Source of the DNA: DASUFP01 sp036274495
GTDB taxonomy: Bacteria; Bacteroidota; Bacteroidia; AKYH767-A; OLB10
Assembly (NCBI GenBank): GCA_036274495.1
Contig: DASUFP010000061.1
Span: 1 to 24,064 of the forward strand
Direction: 5' to 3'
DNA: 24,064 nucleotides
The notes beneath the pieces were generated by a model that was not told the DNA's origin, did not search any database, and saw only the letters and a list, made by a program, of their open reading frames with translations. A program made the position numbers and the translations under genes. Positions 15,546 to 21,703 of the stretch are shown piece by piece. The number at the start of each line of letters is the position of its first letter. The first letter of the stretch is position 1.

Positions 15546-16172
15546 TTATAAAGCCAATGAAACTGCCTTCCCGATTGCCTTCAATTCCTTTTCTGCATCA
15601 TCAATTTCCCTTTGCGTATAGCTTCGCTGCAAATGTCTTTTCAAATCCAAGCAGTAAACTCCAACTTCGACATCACTTAAATCAACTTCATAAAGAGTTG
15701 AAGATATATAATTCTGAATGACTGGAAAGCGAAGTTCCTCTTCCCAAAGGGTGCTATCTCTGCTGAAAAAGTAAATTGAGTAGCCGCCTTTATTATTCAT
15801 CTTGATTAAGGGAAGTTCACCGCCTAATCTAACTTTGCTTGTAAGTGGAATGCTTATTCTCTTTTTGTGTTCAACATAAGTAAGTTTTCTTTTAATGTCG
15901 TCAGATGAATATGCTTGTAAATCCAAAATCCAATCTTCTCTTTCCGCATTGTTTTTGGAATTATCTGCAAAATTTCTCATAAAGGTTGTTTCAAAATAGT
16001 TCACTGCTTTTGAAAGGTCGCCTTTCTCCTTATGATAACGATGAACTGCAAGTTGCCAAGCCATGAACTTTGAAAATCTCGGATTGCTGTCGCTTGGAGT
16101 GAGTAATGACTTAGCAAGGGCAGCAGGATTTTTTCTTGCACTTTCAAGTTGGCTAAATGAGATTTTATTCAT
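15546..16172 (-). CDS. Unknown protein of the Qat-like operon, 208 aa
   Basis: I do not recognise this family. The N-terminal half is helical (FSQLESARKNPAALAKSLL, FSKFMAWQLAVHRYHKEKG). The C-terminal half has strands (RISIPLTSKVRLGGELPLI, GGYSIYFFSRD, VEVGVYCLDLKRH) and ends in a helix. The order helix, GE-P strand, hairpin, YxLDLKR is loosely like a PD-(D/E)XK/Cas4-type fold whose active site has decayed, but no confident catalytic set is visible. Its ATG overlaps the stop of qatC (ATGA), so it is translationally coupled and probably works with QatC. Confidence 0.7.
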   Translation of the reverse strand: MNKISFSQLESARKNPAALAKSLLTPSDSNPRFSKFMAWQLAVHRYHKEKGDLSKAVNYFETTFMRNFADNSKNNAEREDWILDLQAYSSDDIKRKLTYVEHKKRISIPLTSKVRLGGELPLIKMNNKGGYSIYFFSRDSTLWEEELRFPVIQNYISSTLYEVDLSDVEVGVYCLDLKRHLQRSYTQREIDDAEKELKAIGKAVSLAL

Positions 16173-17473
16173 CCTATAATTTTTAAAACTTGCGGATACT
16201 TTTTGAATACCGAAAAAGATTGGGCTGAAACTCTCTCGTAAAGATTCAATGCCTTGTCCTTATTAAATGCAGTGTTGTAGAGTTCGGGAAATTCATTCAG
16301 CAAGTCATTCTGATTTGCTCTCGTAACAAATTTAAATTTTGAAACGAATTCCAAATAGTCAATCAGATTTCTCTTTTTGTCGTCATCATCCCTTAGGGTA
16401 TTAAGGTCAGCTTTAAAAATATCAAAATGATATTCATTTACATTAATTCCATTAAACTCAATTGCAATTCGTCTTGAAATACAAGGAATACAAAATCCGC
16501 AATGCTGATTTCTCGGAACATGAGAGATCTTCCAACAACTTGCTGAGTGATGAACTTCTTTTTGTAGAGCGGCTGGAAGCACCGCAAAAACTTCTGCTTT
16601 CGTTTTATAGAGAAATGGATTTTGAATTTCAAAAGCAGGGTTGCTCAAAAGTGTTCTAAAGATCTCTTGTGCATCACTTACAAATTGTGGGTCAGCCGTG
16701 TGTGTTGAGAACGGTCCAACTCGTGCTTGATTCAATGGAAGATGGATTGCAAACTGTCCATTCTCTGCCATGTATAGAACCTTATTGAAACCGCTTCGTC
16801 TCGTTACAAGTGCAGCCAAAGTAAGAAATAGAAAAGAACGAGTTCGTTGAGTATTTTCTCTATCTCCGGGTTCAGGAAATTTATATGAACCGTGTTTTCT
16901 GCCGTAAACTTTTATGTGAATGTGTTTAATTGTTTGCGTAAAATGTTTTTCCAGTGCAGCATGAACATTTCTTTGGCAGGAATCAATCACATGGTTTCCA
17001 TGAGAATTATGACTGACTAAAACCAAATTTCTTTTTTCACTTACAAATTGGGCTGCTGCACACATTGAATCAATTCCACCTGAAAAAAGTAAAACCGCTC
17101 CTTCATTATTCTGCCAATCAAAGTTGGTTACTGCTGCCCCCTTTTTTTGAACGAAGTTGATGTTCCAGTTGTCTCTGCTCACTGTAAACAAAGCCGATTC
17201 CAACAAACTTTTAATTCTTGCAAAGGCATGAAGATTTACAACTTCAACATTTAGGTCAATTGTTCTGATGTAGTGTTCTCTGTCCTGTCTGTGAACGGCA
17301 AGGTCTGTTGCGTAAATGCCAGATGCAAGGTTGAATAAATCTTCTTCCAAAGAATCGGCTTTGCTAAATTCATCAGTGAAGTAGTTAATGCCCGAATACA
17401 GGTTCTGACCTGGGCACAAATGCACATCACAATCCTTTTTGTTATTTCCTACATTGACTTTAGTTGCAGACAT
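16169..17473 (-). CDS. qatC: QatC: QueC-like protein of Qat-type phage defence
   Basis: A 434-aa protein, much longer than housekeeping QueC (~230 aa) but the right size for QatC. A PP-loop ATP pyrophosphatase motif SGGIDS lies at residues 131-136, QRTRSFLFLTLAALV near 209-223 matches the QueC helix, and the QueC zinc site is complete: C313, C325, C328, C331 (HCGFCIPC). QueC turns 7-carboxy-7-deazaguanine into preQ0; defence-associated relatives probably act on a different target. The start codon overlaps the stop of the QatB-like gene (TAATG), and that gene begins with MGTS, typical of QatB. The classical neighbours QatA and QatD are not here. Housekeeping QueC is unlikely given length and context. 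Confidence 0.85.
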   Translation of the reverse strand: MSATKVNVGNNKKDCDVHLCPGQNLYSGINYFTDEFSKADSLEEDLFNLASGIYATDLAVHRQDREHYIRTIDLNVEVVNLHAFARIKSLLESALFTVSRDNWNINFVQKKGAAVTNFDWQNNEGAVLLFSGGIDSMCAAAQFVSEKRNLVLVSHNSHGNHVIDSCQRNVHAALEKHFTQTIKHIHIKVYGRKHGSYKFPEPGDRENTQRTRSFLFLTLAALVTRRSGFNKVLYMAENGQFAIHLPLNQARVGPFSTHTADPQFVSDAQEIFRTLLSNPAFEIQNPFLYKTKAEVFAVLPAALQKEVHHSASCWKISHVPRNQHCGFCIPCISRRIAIEFNGINVNEYHFDIFKADLNTLRDDDDKKRNLIDYLEFVSKFKFVTRANQNDLLNEFPELYNTAFNKDKALNLYERVSAQSFSVFKKYPQVLKIIG

Positions 17474-18045
17474 TACTTGGTTGATTTAAGTTTTGTGATT
17501 GATTTGTCAACGAAGGAATTCCAATCTGCTTGTGATTTAAAATCTTTCTTCTCCGACTTAATGACCTGCTCCACTTTGTTGCTCACTTTTTTTTTGAATT
17601 CAATTAAATCTTTCACGGATTTATTTCGGTAACTTTCTCCAACAAACCCCGAAGCATCTCGTGAAATCACATAGTTTGTGACTTCCTTGAAAAAATTATT
17701 CGTCCACTGTTCGGAAGGATTGTCTGATTGAAATGCACTTGGAATAACTCGTTTCGCAAACTCGGCAACAATTGAATTGCCTTTGGTTTCAATTATTGCT
17801 TTGTTGAATTTCTGTAACGCTTCATTAAAGTTGTTTGATGACTTTACCGCTTCATAGCATGAATAAATTGCCTGTGTTTTCATTTCGGAAGAAAGCGGCT
17901 TGCTTTCTTTCTCTGAAGTTTCAGAAGCACGCCAAACTTCGTTCATCACTCTATTGTCTGGAAGGTTGTTGTTTTTGTAGCAAACGAAAACTCGCTTCCA
18001 GTTGGAAGATTTTCTTGGTGAGGATTGACTTATGGATGTTCCCAT
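17473..18045 (-). CDS. qatB: QatB-like protein
   Basis: A 190-aa soluble, Ser/Lys-rich protein whose N-terminus MGTSISQSSPRKSSNWKRV resembles the MGTS-type N-terminus with a flexible polar stretch that I associate with QatB. The rest is mostly helical and charged, ending KSITKLKSTK. It lies directly before qatC with overlapping stop and start codons (TAATG), the order seen in Qat operons, and one base after the upstream nuclease gene. Function of QatB is not established; a Gly-initiated N-terminus after Met removal could be a substrate for the QueC-like partner. The call depends on the N-terminal motif plus position, as the body is poorly conserved. Confidence 0.65.
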   Translation of the reverse strand: MGTSISQSSPRKSSNWKRVFVCYKNNNLPDNRVMNEVWRASETSEKESKPLSSEMKTQAIYSCYEAVKSSNNFNEALQKFNKAIIETKGNSIVAEFAKRVIPSAFQSDNPSEQWTNNFFKEVTNYVISRDASGFVGESYRNKSVKDLIEFKKKVSNKVEQVIKSEKKDFKSQADWNSFVDKSITKLKSTK

Positions 18046-18046
18046 G

Positions 18047-18958
18047 TTAGAGCAATTTATCTTTCTTGATTTTGTCTATTTCTTGCTGAACATATTTTGT
18101 TTCCGCAATCACATTTACGAAAACATTTTTCCAATCTATTGAGCCCCTAAAGTCAGGATTGTTTTTCAATAATTGAACGATGTTGCCTAATTCATTTCCT
18201 GTAACAGTAGATATTTTGCAGTTGCAAAGTTTGTAAAGTTCGTCTGCACGACCTTCAAGTGCATTTTGAGAATCATTGAAATGACCTGATACAACAATCA
18301 CCGTGAAAATGCTGCCGAAATAACTGCTATACTTTTTAGTGAATTCCTCAACATAACCTTTTAAACTATTTATGGTCTTTGAATCAAAACCAAAACCGTC
18401 TTTGTATGCCTTTGCATCAAAGAGAATCATAAATCTGCCTTTGCAAAGAACAATACCGTCTGGAAGTTTTTCAAATAATCTGTCGCTACCGTATCTTCTT
18501 GCTGGCGATTCAAAGATGTATTGAAAACACTCGCTTGCATAGAGTTCGAGAAGGTCTTCGGGTTCTCCCGTCAAACCAGTTGGGAGCTTGTTGTGTCCAA
18601 GTTCATCAAGAATCTGAGGAAGGTTAGGAATTAAAATCAAACCCGTGTTTACAATACCGCCAAAGAAGTCAAAGAATCTCTCTTTGGTGTAACTTTTCAC
18701 CTTGGCTGCTTGCCAATTATCGTTTACCATAATTGGTTGCGCTTGAAAAGTCATTGCGGATTTTTCAAGCGATTGCAGAATTGCAGTTTCGCTTTTGTCC
18801 TCTGAAAACAAGATGCTGTAACGAATTTGTGCTCCTAACTTGTCGTATTTGTAAGTATGAAAAATAGAGACGGTGGCAGAAATCCTTTCTACTTGATGAA
18901 TATGAAATCCATTGATAACAAGAGTTGAAATGATGTTTGAAAAGTCCTCTGTCTTCAT
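18047..18958 (-). CDS. Restriction-endonuclease-like PD-(D/E)XK protein (first gene of the Qat-like operon)
   Basis: A 303-aa protein whose C-terminal half carries a PD-(D/E)XK core: helix ECFQYIFES near residue 143, RRYGSDRLFEKLPDG with D167, and ILFDAKAYKDGF with D181-x-K183, followed by a helix and a strand FTVIVVSG. The N-terminal ~140 residues are a separate mixed domain that could recognise a target; I cannot name it. It takes the first position of the operon, where classical Qat has the ATPase QatA. Its stop is one base before the qatB start. The ATG is 36 bases from the attI-like junction, so its promoter probably lies in leader L2. Confidence 0.75.
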   Translation of the reverse strand: MKTEDFSNIISTLVINGFHIHQVERISATVSIFHTYKYDKLGAQIRYSILFSEDKSETAILQSLEKSAMTFQAQPIMVNDNWQAAKVKSYTKERFFDFFGGIVNTGLILIPNLPQILDELGHNKLPTGLTGEPEDLLELYASECFQYIFESPARRYGSDRLFEKLPDGIVLCKGRFMILFDAKAYKDGFGFDSKTINSLKGYVEEFTKKYSSYFGSIFTVIVVSGHFNDSQNALEGRADELYKLCNCKISTVTGNELGNIVQLLKNNPDFRGSIDWKNVFVNVIAETKYVQQEIDKIKKDKLL

Positions 18959-18994
18959 TCTGAGATGTTACTTGTGTCCGTGGTCGTGCTTGCC

Positions 18995-19265
18995 GCTAAC
19001 TTGTAGATTACCGCCACTTTTTTTCGTTTTATATTCTGCAAAATTTTATTTATTAAAGATCCTGCCCAATTGTAGCCGGCCCATCGAATGAGTTTTATTT
19101 GATTGTGTAAGTTCGTCATAACATCGTTAACCACCAAAACCACTACAGGAAAACCTGTAGGGTTTTGAGAAAATAAGTTTGGATGAAGTTGACTGTATGC
19201 GGAGGTTAATTGAACACTCGAGGCTCTTTTGTGGATTGTAAAGGTCTTTAAAACAGGGGATTATG
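18995..19265 (-). other. attI-like leader copy L2
   Basis: Second copy of the ~270-bp leader, collinear with 11211-11480. On the - strand it ends TACAAG^TTAGCGGC at the first base of array B. It contains a perfect hairpin CTACAGG-AAAA-CCTGTAG at about 19141-19158 and the word GATGTTATG at about 19117-19125. A 62-codon frame crosses it, but the matching frame in L1 has a stop, so I do not call a gene. Immediately beyond it (19288) repeat module M4 begins. The whole of 18959-20124 is gene-free and consists of this leader plus the second repeat block. Confidence 0.6.
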
Positions 19266-19287
19266 GCTACTTTATTCCTGGTCTTAG

Positions 19288-19413
19288 CCCGATAGCTTGG
19301 GCCTGAAGCGCCGACCTGAGGTTTTGGATGAGGAGCATTATTGTCACGACGGTAGGCTGGACGGCAAGAACATCAATTTCGCTTTCTCACATTTTCGCAG
19401 CCGCTTCGGCGAA
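19288..19413. repeat. Repeat module M4, truncated copy c
   Basis: Starts CCCGATAGCTTGGGCC and follows the M4 consensus through GAGCATTATTGTCAC and GCCGCTTCGGCGA. It then breaks off into a palindromic stretch (CGCCAAGGCTCCGGCGGA, about 19434-19451) instead of the M1 tail. Confidence 0.7.
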
Positions 19414-19470
19414 GCCATTAATCATCCGCCTGCGCCAAGGCTCCGGCGGATTCAATCCGCCGCGACGGAG

Positions 19471-19712
19471 TCATAAGCCTGCCTGGGAATGTAGTAAGAT
19501 AAAAATTCAGCAGAGCGCAGGCCCGAAGCAACCGCGGGGGTGAGATGGAAGTGAATGTGCGCCTGTATAACCAACAATACGGAATGCTTGCATCATAATG
19601 AAAGCTAAGAAAAAAGAATAGGCGCACAGAGCGGGAGGAAGCTTGGTTGCTTCTTGATTTTTTGGTTCTTTTGTATCAAGACAAAAGAACAAAAGCCCCG
19701 CGGCAGCGGTCA
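19471..19712. repeat. Structured repeat M2, copy b
   Basis: The outer stem CCGCGGGG (19532-19539) and CCCCGCGG (19696-19703) again enclose exactly 172 bp. The inner GTGCGCCT/AGGCGCAC stem keeps 8 pairs despite changes at its tip, and the GAAGC/GCTTC and GTTCTTTTG/CAAAAGAAC hairpins are intact. Confidence 0.85.
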
Positions 19713-19719
19713 TGCGCCG

Positions 19720-19793
19720 CGGCGGAGTCATTTGCCGGGAAGGAGTCATAAGTGATAAGTGATAAGTCATTGGTCATAAGTCATAGGTCATAA
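19720..19793. repeat. Palindrome plus GTCATAA tandem repeat, second copy
   Basis: A CGCCGCGGCGG-type palindrome followed by TTGCCGGGAAGG and about seven 7-bp units (GTCATAA, GTGATAA, GTCATTG, GTCATAG). It matches 12909-12982 with one more unit. Confidence 0.7.
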
Positions 19794-19880
19794 TACTGCA
19801 TTGAAGTGAATTTCGAGCGCAGAGAGAAATGCTGCTTCAATGGTAAATGGTAAATGGACATTGGAAATTGGTCAAAAGTC
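19794..19880. repeat. Hairpin repeat M3, copy b
   Basis: The CATTGAAG/CTTCAATG inverted repeat is identical to copy a at 12983-13068. The palindrome found right after M3 at about 13070-13085 is absent here, as if a unit had been gained or lost there. Confidence 0.75.
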
Positions 19881-19900
19881 ATAAGTCATAGGTCATAAGA

Positions 19901-20090
19901 CTGGCCTGAAGCGCCGGCCCGAGGTTTGGGTCGAGGAACATTATTTTCACCATAGAAGGCCGGATGGCAAGAACGTCAATTTCGCTGTCTCGCCTTATTG
20001 TAGCCGCTTCGGCGAGGCATGGTGGCCAGAATGCTTAAATGTTTTAATTTTGAAAGGCATCCTCGCCAAAGGCGAGGACGAGGTGGGGGA
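19901..20090. repeat. Repeat module M4+M1, copy d
   Basis: Near-identical to 13101-13287, ending in the M1 hairpin CCTCGCC-AAA-GGCGAGG and GAGGTGGGGG. It abuts the promoter-like box of the next gene; a frame beginning in it at 20050 runs into that gene but is not part of it. Confidence 0.8.
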
Positions 20091-20096
20091 AATTTA

Positions 20097-20105
20097 TATC
20101 TTTAC
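20097..20105 (+). promoter_or_regulatory. Bacteroidota -7 box (TATCTTTAC)
   Basis: TATCTTTAC fits TAnnTTTG with one mismatch and lies 20 bases before the ATG at 20125. The upstream -33 position falls in the M1 repeat and shows no clear TTG. The same 9-mer occurs at 5165-5173. Confidence 0.4.
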
Positions 20106-20124
20106 AAATACCGGATTGTACACC

Positions 20125-21324
20125 ATGAAAGACAGGTATGTCATAATACTCTTATTGATGCTTATTTCTATGGTATCCAATGCTCAAACCAATTGGACGG
20201 TTTATGATACCACAAATTCTGCGTTGCCACACAATACTGTCTATAAAGTTGTAGAAGACAACCTTGGGAATATCTGGGCATCAACACAAAATGGCCTTGC
20301 AAAATTTGATGGCAACAACTGGACAATATATGACAGTGTTCCCGGATCAAACTATGCCCTGAAAAACCTCTTTGCAATGGTTTACGATCATGTAAACGAT
20401 TGGCTATATGTTGACATGCCGGGTGTTTTAATAAGATTTGATGGTACCAACTGGAATACATGGACTCATGGAGGGTATTCAAATGAAGATCTCATAGATT
20501 CCCAGGGCCGGGTATGGATGGCATTATATAATTTGGGTGTCGGAGTTTTTGATGGGAATACGTTTGCATATTATGATACATCGAATTCAGCTATACCCGA
20601 TCCTAAGATAATTGATATTGAACAAGACCTTAGCGGAAATATATGGGCTATTTCGTTACCCGGATTAGCCCGATTTGACGGCAATTCATGGACGGTATTT
20701 GATACCACAAATTCCCCGCTGCCTTCCAGTTCGATCTTTGGAATGGGGATAGATCACAACAACCTTTTGTGGGTACATGGAAGCGGCTTACAGAGCGGAA
20801 CATTTTTATATTCATTTGACGGCAATGCCTGGACAGCGTATGACACCACCATTTGTCAGTTAATATCCGCTTATAGTTTTATTGAAGCCGATGCTTCAAA
20901 CAATATCTGGATAGGTACTTACGGTGCCGGATTGCAGATGATAAACAATATATCCTGTGCCACTTTTACAGACCAAAATTCACCGCTCCCGACAAATTAT
21001 TTTCATGATATATATATAACAGCCAATCAAACCTTATGGATTGCTACACAAATCAATGGGTTGATAAAAGTGGACCTGCCGGTAGGATTGGAAGAGGCGC
21101 AATCTGATCCCGGGTTTAAAGTGTATCCAAATCCGGTAATTAATAAAATAATTATCGATAAATTTCCAGGTGGTTATCTTAAAATAGTTGACATAATGGG
21201 CGCGGAAATATATAGTTCTGTATTCCCCACTTCCGAGTCAATTGAGATTTATGTAAATGATTTTACAGCCGGTGTTTATTTTTTACAATACACGGGTAGA
21301 AATACAAAATTTGTAAAACAGTAG
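20125..21324 (+). CDS. Two-component-propeller-like secreted protein with T9SS type A domain
   Basis: I start at the ATG at 20125 (MKDRYVIILLLMLISM), giving 399 aa with a signal peptide ending at SNAQT. The reading frame runs 25 codons further upstream, but only through the M1 repeat. The body has repeated units of the type 'NIWASTQNGLAKFDGNNWTIYD', characteristic of the beta-propeller (Reg_prop) sensory repeats of Bacteroidota hybrid two-component proteins, here without any kinase part. The last ~75 residues are a T9SS type A domain (FKVYPNPVINKIIIDKF ... FTAGVYFLQYTG). It is a surface or secreted propeller protein with unknown ligand, and lies between two copies of the repeat set. Confidence 0.9.
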   Translation: MKDRYVIILLLMLISMVSNAQTNWTVYDTTNSALPHNTVYKVVEDNLGNIWASTQNGLAKFDGNNWTIYDSVPGSNYALKNLFAMVYDHVNDWLYVDMPGVLIRFDGTNWNTWTHGGYSNEDLIDSQGRVWMALYNLGVGVFDGNTFAYYDTSNSAIPDPKIIDIEQDLSGNIWAISLPGLARFDGNSWTVFDTTNSPLPSSSIFGMGIDHNNLLWVHGSGLQSGTFLYSFDGNAWTAYDTTICQLISAYSFIEADASNNIWIGTYGAGLQMINNISCATFTDQNSPLPTNYFHDIYITANQTLWIATQINGLIKVDLPVGLEEAQSDPGFKVYPNPVINKIIIDKFPGGYLKIVDIMGAEIYSSVFPTSESIEIYVNDFTAGVYFLQYTGRNTKFVKQ

Positions 21325-21360
21325 GGGATTGCGGGTCAAAAGTCATCCGCCGCGGCGGAG

Positions 21361-21602
21361 TCATAAGCCTTCCTGGGAATGTAGTAAGATAATAATTCAG
21401 CAGAGCGCAGGCCCGAAGCAACCGCGGGGGTGAGATGGATGTGAATGTGCGCCTGAACAACCAACAATACGGAATGCTTGAATCATAATGAATGCTAAGA
21501 AAAAAGCACAGGCGCACAGAGCGGGAGGAAGCATGGTTGCTTCTTGATTTTTTGGTTCTTTTGTATCAAGACAAAAGAACAAAAGCCCCGCGGCAGCAGT
21601 CA
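21361..21602. repeat. Structured repeat M2, copy c, with palindrome and M3 remnant
   Basis: The outer stem CCGCGGGG (21422-21429) and CCCCGCGG (21586-21593) enclose 172 bp, as in the other copies. It is preceded by CCGCCGCGGCGG-type palindromic sequence and followed by CCGCCTTCGCCAAGGC-type palindromes and a degenerate M3 (about 21656-21690). Together these fill 21325-21703, which holds no gene. Confidence 0.85.
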
Positions 21603-21703
21603 TCCGCCTTCGCCAAGGCTCCGGCGGATACAATACGCCAAGGCGGAGTGATGTGAATGCATTTAAACAGCGCAGAGAAAAATGCTATCTCGTACGTCGT
21701 AAA

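Larger units (their letters stand above)
14817..18998 (-). mobile_element. Array B: single large integron-like cassette with a Qat-like operon
   Basis: Read on the - strand from the leader junction at about 18998, the unit begins GTTAGCGGCAAGCA. The outer end of its own attC-like site B reads GTTAGCGGCTGGCA, a 12/15 match over the first 15 bases. It holds five tightly packed genes and ends at site B, about 4.2 kb in all, which is very large for one cassette. The first ATG is 36 bases from the junction. Confidence 0.6.

Noticed and set aside
18955..19143. 62-codon - strand frame across leader L2 running into array B
   Set aside because: The equivalent frame in leader L1 is interrupted by a stop after NQI, and the frame crosses the cassette junction; no family recognised.
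19141..19165. Hairpin CTACAGG-AAAA-CCTGTAG followed by GGGTTTT as a terminator
   Set aside because: No upstream gene on the + strand would use it, the T run is short, and the stem is less perfect in leader L1.
20050..20124. N-terminal extension of the propeller-like T9SS gene
   Set aside because: These 25 codons come from repeat M1, and the signal peptide starts at the ATG at 20125.
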